Below, piece after piece: positions 11,300 to 23,212 of a stretch of DNA of 64,000 bases. Below the pieces are notes generated by a model, which ran no database searches, had not been told where the DNA came from, and worked only from the letters and a program-made list of their open reading frames with translations. Source of the DNA: Rosa chinensis (taxonomy: Eukaryota > Streptophyta > Magnoliopsida > Rosales > Rosaceae); contig NC_037088.1 of the NCBI RefSeq assembly GCF_002994745.2, forward strand, positions 1,369,001-1,433,000, written 5' to 3'. The position numbers and the translations under genes were made by a program. Position 1 is the stretch's first letter, and every line of letters begins with the position of its first letter.

Positions 11300-14200
11300 G
11301 CGCATCTTAGAAAAGTTTATGTGTCTCTCTAGTAGACTTTATGTCACTATTCGAGCTATTAAATCCAATAAAGTTATGAGAGAAGATCTCTTGGATTTAG
11401 ACACATATTGGCTTTGTCATGACAAGATAGGTCATCCTAGTCATGTGATTACACGTATCTCTATGCATGTAATTGTATCTAAAACACTAGAAATAAGCCA
11501 ATTCTCAAGTCAATTATTATGTAATTAATGTATTTTGTTTATTTTATAGAAAATAAACGGAGTTACGGAAATTGATAGCAAAATGTGCGAAATCATCGTA
11601 GCAAGGTGGAGTTTTCAATAAAGGTCGATGTCGTCAGCTCTAGATCAAAGCATCCTTAATTAACCATTAGTCTTAATTAACTAGTGGTTAATTAAGGTTA
11701 ATTATTGGCCTGCACGTTAGCATAATTGAAAGGGTCCAAAACCATGTATCTTAGTGACACATGGCAGAAATTCAATTAATCATTTGGTTTAAATATGCAA
11801 AGAAGGAGTGCAGCAGTTCATTCTTTCTCTTACTGCCAAACGCACAGCAACACGTTATCTTTAAACCAGTGTACTCATGACACATGGCACACTAGTCTTT
11901 CCTTGTTCAATTAAAGCCGCAGATCCATTCGCATCTCATCCATCAGGGGAGAACAGAGAGAGAGGAGCGCAGCGCACCACACCAAAAATAGGGGCAGCCC
12001 TTTGGGCTGCTCTCATTCTCTTCTCCCATCCTCTTCTCTTCCATTTTCCATATTTCTTTAGTTTTGTTTTAGGGATTTGAAGGAATTACTCACCCAAAAC
12101 TTCAAAGATTCATCAAAGGCTTCTACCTCTACAAGATTCAAGATTTGGATAATTGTAGGAGTTGTAATTCAAGATTAATCATGGTAGCTTTTTAACTGTT
12201 TGTGATTATTCTTGTTTTCTCCTACACTTCTATACTCTTTTCCTCTTTGAATTTTGTATCTTTGATGTTCATAATTATGGGTTGTGAGTAATTTTCTTGT
12301 TGGGGGTTAGGGTTGTGTCCCTAACCCAAATTTTGTGTAAAAGATGTTTAATTTAATGTAATGATGCAATTTTCATATGATGGATGCTTTTATCTATTTT
12401 TGTTGGGTTAAAATGCATGTCTAGGAGCCTAGTCAACTCTAGGATGTGTATTTTGAGCATGTCTAGGACGGAGTTAGAGGCTTGACTCCCTCTAATTCCT
12501 AAGCTATAAACCTTCAATTTCGTATTCGAGGGGTTATAAGCATGGTGATTTACACCCGTTACGTGATTGCGCAGGCGGGTTGCTTAGTAGTCTAATTCCT
12601 CGATCTCTACGCCTCTTGATGTGAATTAGTGACCTTTGAACCGGCTCTAATTCATGCCAAGTGAGTTTCTACGACCCTTGAACCGGAGTAGGAATACCAT
12701 GAAAGGGAATTTCGGTCCTTGAGCCTTGAACCGCCTTGGATACGACTACTGCCAAAATAGGAAATATGCATCTACATTAGATTAGCTTCCGACACATGAG
12801 ATTTGGTGAAGGAACCTCCCTAACACCCGACATTCCCATTTATTTGGTTACACTTTTATTAATTTCTTTGCATTTTTATTAATTGCTTTACATTTCATTA
12901 CATTTTGTTAATCTAAAATCATCTCTCAAAATATTGAATTTCGACTCATTGTAGATAATCATCACTAGGCTCTTAGTTGTGATTAGGCTTTGGTGAGAAC
13001 CAAAACCGAGCATTGCTAGGGCTTGGTGCCTTAGATTAACATTTTTATTTATTTTCTTTTCTTTTCTTTGTTTGCTAAGTGTCTTTATTTCCGATTACCC
13101 AAGGATTGTGGGTTAGCCACTAATCCCCGTGGTACGATAAACTTTGGGCATAATACTTCCCTATCTTGACAATGATACGTATGCTTGCGTAAATGTGTAT
13201 CAAGTCATCATGATATGATGATCCGTCAACTAAAGACTTCAAATGGACATCATTTCTTTCGAGCAAAACGAAGCATGAATTAAAGGTTGATTCCTGGACT
13301 AAGTATGACCGCCACCGCTGCCTAGGGCACCCGCCGCCATCCACCACCAGCTTAGGGTTGGCACAGTCCCTATCCATGACACCATGGATGGTGCCCATCA
13401 TGCTGATGGTGCTCCAGGTGATGCTGCAATCACCAACTTGCTTCAAATAGCGTTTCAAACGCTCAGGCCTAACCAAAATTCTCATTGGTTGCTTTTAAAG
13501 CCTCTCGCTAGTTTTACAAAGCCCGTTCCTTAGGGAAATTAGGACTGAGACCGTCCTATGCAAAGGATATGACAATACTCATTCTGTTCTTACATAGAAT
13601 CCATGGGGATTCTAAGGACTGATTCAACCAACCTGCGGACGTTTAAATATCTCATAATGTTGGTTGACATGCAAACACGCTGGTCACGTGTTGTGTCATT
13701 GTACACTTGTAATGCTGCTTATGCAACATTCCTAGCACATATTATACAACAACGGGCTCACTCCCCGGATCATCCTATTCCGTCAATTGGACTTGACGAT
13801 GCTAGAGAGTTTACATCGAAGACTTTTGATGGTTATTGCATTGGGACTGATGTTGGACATCATATTCCCATGAGCACACCCAAATGGTCTTGTGAAAACA
13901 ACTACGATGGTAGTCCGGACATTGGTAATGCGCACCAATCTCCTTATATCCGCTTGGGGTGATGCAATATCGCATGTAACTATGCTAGTTCGTTTACAAG
14001 CCACTGCTACTCAATCTACCTCGTGTTACAGCTAGTGATTGGGTACAAATATTGTACTTACGCATATTTGAGTGTGCCATTTATGTGCCAACTGCGCCGC
14101 CACAGCTCTATATGATGGGTCCTTGTAGACGAATGGGCAACTCAATTGGATTTGAGACTCCAACAATCTTCCACCACTTAATGCCCTTGCTTGGCGATCT

Positions 14201-16230
14201 CCTTACCGCTAGATTTGCATATGTCACTTTGATGAGACAGTCTTCCCGTTGTTAAGAGGAGATAAGAACACAGATGTTCAGCAGGAACGACAACAATTGT
14301 CATGGCCTGTCCCCATTATGTCTCATCTCAATCCCTGTTAAAGTGACGAGATCACACATCTGCTGCAAATATGCCTGCAAGGAAGTATGTCCCTACGAGA
14401 GGACGTAGCGTCACCCTACACAGAGGTAGGTATGGCGCCAACGCCAAAGAGAGTGGCACTCTAGCTAAGATGTGTGGGAGGCCCGTGAGTTCGAAGGATA
14501 CTTTGCCACATTGTAATCCTTTGATCATCGATACTCAAAATCTGTCTCATGAGAATCTTTCGGGTTATGGTTATCGTTGGGGGACGCCTCAACGTCAGAA
14601 CCTATTCCTGAGAATATAGAGCTTCATGAAAATTACACTAGTGTACATGAGGCGTGGGATAGAAACTCCATCATAATTGATGATGTAGTTGCGCATTTCG
14701 TTGAGCATGAGTGTGTTGAGTCTGATGATATCGAACCACGCTTCGTTGATGAATGAATGCCAACGTAGAGAGATTTGGCCTGAATAGAAAGATGCGATCC
14801 AGGTTAAGTTGGATTCTCTAACAAAGAGGAAGGTTTTCGAGCCAGTGATGACAACACCTCCTAACATAAAACCTATCGACTAATGGGTCTTCGTTAGAAT
14901 GCGTGATGAGAAAAAGAGATGACAATCTCGCCTTATGGCCCAAGGCTTCTCAAAAACGCCCTGGAATAGACTACGATGAGACATATTCTCTCGTAATGGA
15001 TGTCATTGCACTCCACTACCTTGTCAGTTTGGTAGTTTCCAAATAACTGATCATGCAGCTTACGAATGTGGTCACTATGTATCTCTATGGGGATCTAGAT
15101 ATGGAATGTACATGAAGGTTCATGGTGAACTTCATTTACCCAGTCAAGTGGCTCTAGACCAAGGAGCGTGTTTTACAAAGAGATTGAAACGCTCACTAAA
15201 GTGACTACTTGATTAAGAAGGGATATTCCAGCGTGTTTCCATAACAAGTTTTGGATTATATCGCGGTTCATATTGGACACGATCTTCGTAGAAAGCCCTT
15301 AAAGAGTTAAGGGAAACCGCTGAACACTTGAAATCCGAGTTTGAGATCAAGGATTTTGGGAGAACACGATTATGTCTCAGTTTGGAACTTGAGCATTGTG
15401 TTGATAGATGATTTGGCATTTAGACAAGGTCAAGCCTTCAAGCACCCCCATGATCGTTCATAGTCTTGATCCTGAAAAGGATGCTCTTCGTCTGAAGGAT
15501 GATGAGGAAGATGTGCTAGAGGCAGAAGTGTCTTACATGAGTACAATAGGTGCATTATTGTACTTACCCCAATGCACAAGACCAGACATCTCATATGTTG
15601 TGAACTTGTTAGCTCGGTATAGCTGTGCGCCAACGCGTTAGTGGAAAAACATATCTTTCAGTACTTGAGATGTACGATTAATATAGGGTTGTTCTATCCC
15701 TACAGAGAGATGATGGATTCGGACCCATCACACACCAGGATTGCCGCCAACATTGGCATGCGTCCACATCCCTATCCCAAAACGATAAGTGTTTTGGAAG
15801 GTTTTGCTGATATTGGGTATCTCTCTTACCCACACAAAGGTTATTCCCAAACTAGTTAAGTGTTCACCATGGGTAAAGACTATGATATCTTGGAGGTCTA
15901 CAGAACATACCCTAGTTGCTATATCTTCAAACCATGCAGAGATTATTGCTCTTCATGAAATGGTTAGTGAATACTTATGGATTGGATCCATAATTACGTA
16001 TGTTCGAACAATTGTGGTTTGAAGTCTACCACAGATGAGTCTACGAGCATTTAGGATAATGCTTTTCATTTTAAACAAATGAAGCAAGGCTACATCAAAA
16101 GCGACAACACCAAGCATAATCAGCAACAACAGACTCTCCTCAAGATCATAGTGAACTAGGTTCAATCTGAGGATAGTATGGCAGACTTGTTCACTTTCGA
16201 GAAACATGTTGGTAGCATCGTTTGGGAAGT
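11300..16230 (+). pseudogene. copia-B pol, interrupted, split by a solo LTR
   Basis: Domains in copia order (integrase before reverse transcriptase). A Gag-pre-integrase piece (GHPSH... at about 11,430) resumes after the solo LTR at 13,208 with HDMMIRQLKTSNGHHF. Integrase remnants lie at about 13,600-14,000, and reverse transcriptase at about 14,930-15,370 (GIDYDETYS...MDVIALHYL). RNase H remnants lie at 15,400-16,200 (LYLPQCTRPDISYVVNLLARYS at 15,560-15,630, SWRSTEHTLVAISSNHAEI near 15,890). Many stops and shifts exclude function. Confidence 0.75.
11444..13202 (+). mobile_element. Solo LTR (1,759 bp) inside copia-B pol
   Basis: Starts TGTGATTACACG and ends GTAAATGTGTATCA, flanked by AGTCA at 11,439-11,443 and 13,203-13,207. 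Removing it and one AGTCA restores the copia reading GHPSHHDMMIR across the junction, which proves the boundaries. The end (CTTGACAATGATACGTATG near 13,165) resembles long LTRs of plant Ty3/gypsy elements. No internal domain remains. Confidence 0.85.
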
Positions 16231-16440
16231 TATCTGAACTCCAATGACCGTAGTCATCAGGGGGAGATGCAGACATCAGGGGGAGGTGTCTACATGTATA
16301 GTCTCGAAACGTGAAGGGTGTGTTGTGCTCTTTTTCCCCTTCGACCGAGGTTATTTTTGTCCTACTGGGTTTTTGTTACTCGGCAAGGTTTTTAGCGAGG
16401 CAACGAGAGAAGCACCACGTTTGGGCGACACAAGGGGGAG

Positions 16441-16661
16441 TGTTCAAGTAAATCCCTATTTGTGTGTCTGGCCCAAACTCTAAGTTACTTGACCTAGTGG
16501 TAATAGGGTTTAATTAGAAGATTCTAGATATTCCTATTCAATGTATGATTACCTTTCCTTGTATGATTCGAATTCTATGCATTGTAATTCTCTATATAAA
16601 GAGGCCCCTATTATCAATTAGAATACAGCGATTTTCTCTCCATTCCCGTTTCTCTAAAACA
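16441..16661 (+). repeat. 3' LTR of copia-B
   Basis: 221 bp starting TGTTCAAG directly after the polypurine tract CAAGGGGGAG (16,431-16,440) and ending CTAAAACA. It differs from the 5' LTR at roughly a dozen positions by eye, so the element is not recent. Confidence 0.85.
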
Positions 16662-19080
16662 GTAATAATTTTTTTTTCTATGATCTCATGAAGGATACCA
16701 ACTACTTGCCAAACAGACCGAACCATATGCTTAACTCTTGTAACCAATCTCCACAGATCAAAGGCTGCCCATCTTAAGGATCAAAGAGGTCTTAATTCAA
16801 GGTTGTAATGGGGTCAAGGTTTATGGGTTTAAAGAAACGAAAGGGTAAGGAAAAATCACAAAGTGTTCTAAAAACCTAGTGGAGCCCATTGAAGCATTGA
16901 GACGTCTTCTTTTAGTCACCAAGGCATCTTGCAATGTTGAGCTTCTTGTGTATCTTTATTGAGGGCCGGATGTCATTGTGTTGGGCCCTTACTTCATTCT
17001 AACCTTCCTTTGAACACTTGTGGAATAGGACAAAGACCAAATTTATCTTACTTAGGCCTTCACTTCAAAACAAACTCCTTATTCACAATCGAGGGGACTA
17101 AAATCCATAAATTTTTTTTTTGTTTTCATAGCCGTACATACTTTTTTTTCTTTCTTTTTCTTCTTCTTTTTTTTTTCTCTCTTTTCGACATACATATTAT
17201 TATTATTTTCTTCTTCATCATGGACAAGTCTTTCCCCCACACTTATTCTTCCTCATCATCTCTTTTGTAGTGCCTTCAAAATCTTCTTTGTCTTGTGAAT
17301 TAGCTCCACTAAATCCTTAGAACAAAGGGTAGGGATATAAATATACTAAGGTTTAAAGGTTAGGATTTTGACGGTAATGAAAGAAAAATGTTTGAATGGA
17401 GGCTCAAAAAGGGTTAAACTAAGAGAGTGTACATCTTGTGTACATAAATGGGGACACATGCTATTTTTGGCTTTGGTGGAAGATCCTAGGTGCCTTTATC
17501 CTTTCCGAAATTAGGGACATGTATTGATAAAAGTTTCCACCAGTACAAGAGCAAGTTCTAGTAATCTCTAGAGTCCGTTAAACTTAATCTATGGCAAGCA
17601 GTCAATCAAAGAGAAAGATAATGAGATCACTAAGCATCGCCAAGAAAAATAAGAGTATAATTTTCAATAAACACTCACAAAGAATGGCAAATAGGCTCAA
17701 ATTCTCACAAAGGGTTATTATGAATCAAAAATCATCATCAACATGCTTTATATTCTGTACCAAAGTCAACGAAAAGCCACATCTACTACACAATCATATG
17801 CTTTATATATATCGTAATTAACCAAAAAAATTCTTTTAACACCATCTCAAAATTATGTTCCTCTTTTATCTATAATTTCAGAGATTAAGTTCATCATAGA
17901 CTGTTGAAAGGCAACCTAAGACTCGCAAAACAAAACAAAAACTGAAAACAAGAACTAAAGACGCTAAAAGACAGAAAATAACTAATGAAATTTTTTTGGT
18001 TTTTTGAAATTTTTCATCATTTTTTATTTTATTTTTTTAATGAGACTAAAATTTGACAAATTCCCTTCCCCCACACTTGAATCATACATTGCCCTCAATG
18101 TATGGAAATTTAAATCAAACAATGCAAAATATAAGCGTAAAGAAGGGAAATCAAAAGGAAGGAAGGTGAGAAGGTTGATAGAAAATCTCCCCCCTTATAG
18201 ATCTCCCAATACTCGCGACCTTTGGAGATGACAACAAAGACCCCAACCTCAAGACCAGAAGGTCTTGACTTCCTAATGTAAGCTCTATGCTATATGGACT
18301 CCAAAAGAAGTGATGATGGATTGAAAAGGACAGAAGGAACGAAAAGTGCACTTCCTAACTTCACAATTTTGTGTCATGAGGCCAACTTCCAGTCCTTATA
18401 ACTTCTACAGGGACTGCCCGCTGGATGAGATGCTTTTGAGAGTTGAAAGTGGGTATTATAAGCTGTCCGTGCATATGTGGCAAGTCTCCTTACTCCACAT
18501 GGATTGAAAATGGCAGCCCTGCAAAGTCGGAGGAAAAATAGAAATTTGTACAGAAAAGCTGAGAAAAGGACATTTACCCATTCAAACCACAATTCCGACA
18601 GGTTACAGTGCTCTAATGGAGATGATACTCTAGATCACTTTTGAAGTAGACATCTCAAGCTTTAAGTACATATAAGGTTTGTCCTTATTGGACCCCCGGA
18701 AGTATTCCCTGTTTTGCCTTTTATATGACCCAACTGCACAGGTTTCTGTTTTCCTGGACTGACCTTTCTGTACTCAAAGTGGAACTGGAAATGCATATGA
18801 ACTCTAAATCCAGTTCTGTAAAAACTGGAAAAAAAAACTAGACTCAATGATATTTCGATGCATATATGGTACTTTTGTTGGTTCCATCTGAGCTAAAAAC
18901 GGCAGTCATCCAAAATAGACTGACTGTATGGCCGGCACTCTGTTTTTACAAAAGTGACACTTTTCACCCTTCTCTACAACCTTATGACCTGCACACAAAT
19001 TATCAAGAGTAACCAGGAGATTTAGGACTTGGTTCGATGATATGTTTTCTTTTTTTTCAATGATGATAGATGTGCCCTTG
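16662..19080 (-). other. LARD internal non-coding region
   Basis: No ORF of note. The stretch contains phrases typical of such elements, including two CCCCCACACTT motifs (near 17,237 and 18,069) and T-rich tracts at 17,108-17,215 and about 17,990-18,040. It continues at 8100-8521 on the other side of copia-B. Confidence 0.5.
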
Positions 19081-20067
19081 TTAGCAATTTCGGTTCCTTG
19101 AAAACAATGAAAGGATAGTGATCCAAGCTTTTCTTCTTTCTCTTTTTCCATTGTCTCCTTCTCTTCTTAGATCCACCAAGCATGGCCAAATGGATTTCCT
19201 TATTGGATTGGAAATACTCACGTACCATCTCCACATGATCTTGTACCATGGTGATTCCTTTTTTTCATCAATTAACTCAAGTGCTTCTTTGAGGGAAGGA
19301 ACATATGCATAGCTTGAAGGTGGCAAGGAATGAGCATGTGACCTTTCATGTGACGGAATTTGAGGCTCAACTATGGGGACTTTGATGGACTCCTCTTCTA
19401 AGAAATCTCCCACATCATTGTTATGACATTGTTGCTCTTCATGAGGGATAACGATTGCTTACTTGGCTTCCAAAGGCTCATTAGCCGCTGCCCAATCTTC
19501 CTCCTCACTCACATGAAGCTCTTGAGTTGGTTCTTGCTCATTTGACTCTTGATTCATAAATGCCAAAATTGTCTCCACATGTCGCTCAATCTTCTCAACA
19601 TTTCGCTCAATCTTCTCAACATTTTGCTAGATATTGTTGCCATAAGTCTCCATGTCCTGCACATAAGAAGAAACATTATTAACCACAGAAGCAACCAACT
19701 CTTCAAGAGAGTTACCTTGAGGTATTTGCAGATGATGATCATGGTATGAGCTTTGGCAAGCCTCAGAAACATTGAAGGATCCTTGAATTCAAGATTGTGT
19801 TTCTAGCTCCGCTGATCCTTGTTTCAAAGAATTTACAATTTGCTCTACTTCTTGCTCTATAGCAGCATATGCTTGCTCTTGGTATGATGATGACATGAAC
19901 GGATTGAAATCATGACGATAGGGGTTATTCATAGGAGCTTGATAAGGCTGCCATGAGTTGAAGAGCCATGAAGAGTTTGAATCGCCCCATCCTTAATTAT
20001 AGACGCTTGAGTATGGATCCTCCTACGTCATGTTACCTTCTTCAAAGTAACAACGTGGGTATTGCAT
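19081..20067 (-). pseudogene. LARD gag-like ORF, interrupted
   Basis: Beginning at an ATG (20,065-20,067) about 110 bases after the primer site, the minus strand encodes a polar, Gln- and Glu-rich protein (MQYPRCYFEEGNMT, then SSWLFNSWQPYQAPMN). Later parts include a heptad-like stretch with repeated NVEKIERNVEKIERHVETI, suggesting a coiled coil, and end WITILSLFSRNRNC at 19,081. Stops interrupt it, for example a TAG directly after MT. Such tryptophan- and glutamine-rich ORFs directly after the 5' LTR are known in plant LARD elements. A true capsid function is not shown. Confidence 0.5.
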
Positions 20068-20176
20068 CCTGAAAACAAAACAAACAAAAACTAATTAGTA
20101 TTACACAAAAACACAAGAACACAAAAACACAAACAAAAAAAACAAAAAAACTAGATTTGCAATTAAGGAAAACAAT

Positions 20177-20198
20177 CCCTGGCGACACGGCGCCAAAA
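20177..20198 (-). other. LARD primer-binding site (tRNA-Asp type)
   Basis: Directly after the LTR end the minus strand reads TTGGCGCCGTGTCGCCAGGG. This closely resembles the TGGCGCCGTTGCCGGGGA primer site of Tat/Athila-type plant elements. Two or three bases differ, which fits an old copy. Confidence 0.7.
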
Positions 20199-20200
20199 TT

Positions 20201-21708
20201 TGGTACACCTAAAATAGGCATAATAATTTAACCCTGCAATCACAAATATTAGTCAATCGTAATATAGGAAAGAAAGGGTCTCCCGCAGAGGATTGTGCTT
20301 AATATGCAAAAAACAGACAAAACACTAAAACTGACCTCTAATAAAGATGAAATTAAGAACTCTATCTAAAGTCAACGAAAAATTATGAAAATTTACAGAC
20401 ACAAACTAGACACGATAAAAACGACTCACAAAATTTCAGGGGAATCAGAGTTGATTTACTATACTAAATAAATAAAACAAAACATAGAACAGAAAGTGAT
20501 GAAAATTAAGAATTGTTTTTGGGGTTTTTGAAATAGATGAGATTAAGAATAGCTAGGAACAACCATACACCACTAGACCATGTTTCACTTAAGATTTCTT
20601 AACCTATATGCTTCTTTTCAATTGAGTGTTTTTACTCAAGCTAAGCCAATAATGATGTGTTGAACTTAACATATTAACCTTTCATACTTGATATGTTAAG
20701 TGCATGATGTGTGCATCCTAACCTAGCTTCTAACATGGAACCTAGAGTGATGTTCTCGTACAGCTCTCAAGTCAAAAGTCATTAAGAACAAAAAGGTTGT
20801 GAATAAAGCTAGGCAATTTCGGTACTTAGGACATCATCTACCTCGATGCTAATTCATATGAATGGGGCTCAAGTCACTCATGTGCTACTCTAGATAACAT
20901 GCTTGACATGATGATCTAAACACGAAATCATAGCAATAAAATCCTAGCATGCTTACTACGTTTGCAACCATAATAAACGAAACCAGAATTTATCAATAAG
21001 AAACCAATGAATTAACAAACATTCAATATCCAAGAAACTATAAAATTAACGCCAAAATCTTAGTTTACACATGTCTAGGGCTTAGGCAGCCCCTAACTAT
21101 CAAAAACTATTAGCAATACATAAAAGAAATAAAATAAAACATGAAAAGAGAGGGAAGAGAGAATGGCGGCAATGGACTGATGTTATGCATCCAAAGATGT
21201 CTACAATGATGCCCTAGACTCCTTTTTATATAGTTATTGCGTCAAGACTTCTTCTCCTCCAAGAAATAAGGAATTTGATCTCTAATTAAAGAAGGACTTT
21301 TAATTCTTCTTCCCTTATAGCTCTAGGAGACAATCTTTCCTTGTTTGGACTCAGATTCACTAGCAGCCTAACCTCCTTGTACTAAATCTGTCATAACTTC
21401 TTCTAGAAAAATCATATTCACTTACCGTAAAAATCTTTGGAAACTAGACATCCGAGGCTTTCTATCAATATAAATATCATTATCTAGATCGTCTTGAGCT
21501 GCTCTCAGTACTCTGTCGAAGTTGACTAATCTGCACAGGCAGATTTGCTGATTTTGGCTTTCAATCCCTCTTTTGCTTCTTTTCTTCTTCTTTGCTCTAA
21601 AATACCTATAAAATATATAAACACAGTAAATAACTAGAAAATATCAAGAACTAACCATGAAAATATAAAGGAATTTGATATAAATAATGTACAATTACTC
21701 TCCTATCA
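20201..21708 (-). repeat. 5' LTR of the LARD (1,508 bp)
   Basis: On the minus strand it starts TGATAGGAGAGTAATTG at 21,708 and ends GGTGTACCA at 20,201. The primer site follows immediately. Its first 40 bases recur at 8099-8060, identifying that block as the start of the partner 3' LTR. Confidence 0.8.
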
Positions 21709-21713
21709 ATCGT

Positions 21714-22177
21714 GCGGTTAGAGGAGATCGATCAAGCAATGAGGAAAACATCATCCAAATCCTTTTCGTTGACGGCGTCTTCCTCACCTTAGAATGTTAA
21801 TGTCACTGCAAGTTTGGTGATCGAATCGTTAACCAATTAAGGTCATGGTTATGACAGTGATAGAGGTGGATTTGTGAGAGATAAAAGTAAAAGAAAGAAA
21901 GAACGAAAAACAAAGAGGTTGAGAATAAGAAAAGATAGAAAGTGTGAATTATAAAATATGGAGTATGAATTTCACTCTCTTAAATAAGAAGATAAATCAG
22001 AATTTTAGGGCATTGTTCCCGTTCTATTTTTTATTTTTACCTTTTGAGAATGCTTTCGTGTTCTATTGGTTATTTCATCAAAGAACCATAAATAAATAAT
22101 ATACTAGTAATAACTATTAACCATGCTGTTTCAAAAAAAGAAAACTATTAACCATGCAAAACTTTGGTAATGTGCTG
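21714..22177. other. Unique spacer between the LARD and copia-C
   Basis: About 460 bases flanked by two retrotransposons. No gene or repeat was recognised. It contains purine-rich runs (around 21,890-21,930). Confidence 0.4.
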
Positions 22178-22182
22178 AAGAC

Positions 22183-22429
22183 TATTGTAAATAATTATGG
22201 CTGATATCATGTAAATAGATGGAGAGTCATTTATGCCTTTCACTATAGATTAGTGATTGATAGGATTGTGAATATGAGTAATTGACGTTGCTAGTAAACA
22301 TTGCTTATTTGTATACATCATGTACTCCTATATAAACCCCCTCATGGTGAGATGAATGGATACAATCTAATTCTCTATGTCCAAACTCTCTCTCTCTCTC
22401 TCTCTCAAATTTTTTTCAATTTTACAACA
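22183..22429 (+). repeat. 5' LTR of copia-C
   Basis: 247 bp ending TTTACAACA. It contains TATATAAA at 22,329-22,336 and a CT microsatellite near 22,386-22,406. The first bases read TATTG where the 3' LTR has TGTTG. Confidence 0.88.
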
Positions 22430-23014
22430 CGTTATCAGCACGAAGCTCTAACCCAAGCCCTAGCCCTCTCAAAAAAAAAAAAAAACCCTGCTGCAGCCTG
22501 TTTGCAAGCCCCGAAACCTCTTGATCGGGACCTCAGATCAAAATCTTTCCTTCATCAAAGTTATTGGTCTCTGCCTCTTCTATCTGACCTCTAAATTTCA
22601 GCCCTATTGGAGTAGTTTTGAGACCTGTACATCATTCGAAGTGGGAGCTATTCAAAAGAGAATCCGCTCCGTGTTTACGACTAGCTCTAAGATTTGGATC
22701 GAATAGCTTTGAGATTCGGGATTTCCTACCAAAAGAGGCGAATAGCTCTTGGATTGGCTGAGAAGACAACCTTCTCAGTTCTGCACATATAAACTGAAGA
22801 TTCATCCGCTCTTCATCAAGTAATGTTTTCCAAAATCTAATTTTATATTCATGTTTATTGAGCCTATTGATTGAACATGAAAAATCCTCCATGATGCATG
22901 AACCCTAAATTCTGATTGTTTTATTTGGAATATATATACCTGTTCATGTTTTGGATTGTTTGATTGGAAAAGAAAAAAAATTAGGATACTTTAGCTGTAG
23001 CTAGCTATGTCTAG

Positions 23015-23134
23015 CACTTGGTCCAATAGCACCAATTCACAACTAGAGAGCATCAATCAATCATGCAAAAATAACACTTGGTCTAGTAGCACCAATTCAC
23101 AACTAGAGAGCATCAATCAATCATGCAAAAATAA
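23015..23134 (+). repeat. Two exact-length 60-bp tandem repeats
   Basis: Units 23,015-23,074 and 23,075-23,134 start CACTTGGTC and differ at only a few bases. They lie in the copia-C leader, and copia-A lacks this block at the corresponding place. Confidence 0.85.
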
Positions 23135-23138
23135 AGTA

Positions 23139-23212
23139 TGCTATTTCTGGGATTCGAACCCAGCCACAGTGTGTACCAGCCTAGCATGTTGTCCACTGTG
23201 CCATTATGGCCA
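23139..23212 (-). other. tRNA-like sequence with pol III box motifs
   Basis: On the minus strand a good A box (TGGCACAGTGG) and a perfect B box (GGTTCGAATCC) lie about 40 bases apart, with a T arm whose stem pairs (CTGGG/CCCAG). The acceptor ends (GGCCATA and AAATAGC) do not pair, so it is not a normal tRNA gene. It may be a tRNA-derived SINE head or a decayed tRNA copy within the copia-C leader. Confidence 0.55.

Larger units (their letters stand above)
8522..16661 (+). mobile_element. Ty1/copia element (copia-B), full length, decayed, with a nested solo LTR
   Basis: Plus-strand element bounded by similar LTRs at 8522-8744 and 16,441-16,661 (5' ...TGTTCAAGTAAATCCC, 3' CTCTAAAACA). The primer-site region CGTTATCAGCAC follows the 5' LTR and the polypurine tract AAGGGGGAG precedes the 3' LTR. 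Flanks are ...GTAA on the left and GTAAT on the right, consistent with a 5-bp duplication with a small deletion at the left junction. Gag and pol are recognisable but broken. Without the 1.76-kb solo LTR at 11,444-13,202 the element would be about 6.4 kb. It sits inside the LARD internal region. Confidence 0.85.
8060..21708 (-). mobile_element. Large retrotransposon derivative (LARD, long-LTR type) with nested insertions
   Basis: Minus-strand LTR element. The 5' LTR is 20,201-21,708, the primer site is at 20,177-20,198, and the internal region runs leftwards through 16,662 and, after copia-B, through 8521-8100. It ends with a purine-rich tract (GTGGGGGTATT) directly before TGATAGGAG, the first bases of the 3' LTR (8099-8060). 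The rest of the 3' LTR is displaced by copia-A. No protease, reverse transcriptase or integrase was recognised internally, only a gag-like ORF with stops. That, with the Tat/Athila-style primer site, suggests a non-autonomous derivative of a Ty3/gypsy element. Its right flank is ATCGT (21,709-21,713); the matching left flank lies outside the window. Confidence 0.75.

Noticed and set aside
13603..13962. A 119-codon plus-strand gene
   Set aside because: It is part of the decayed integrase of copia-B, with the surrounding pol pieces in other frames.
23139..23212. A functional minus-strand tRNA gene
   Set aside because: The A and B boxes are good, but the acceptor ends do not pair and it sits inside a retrotransposon leader.
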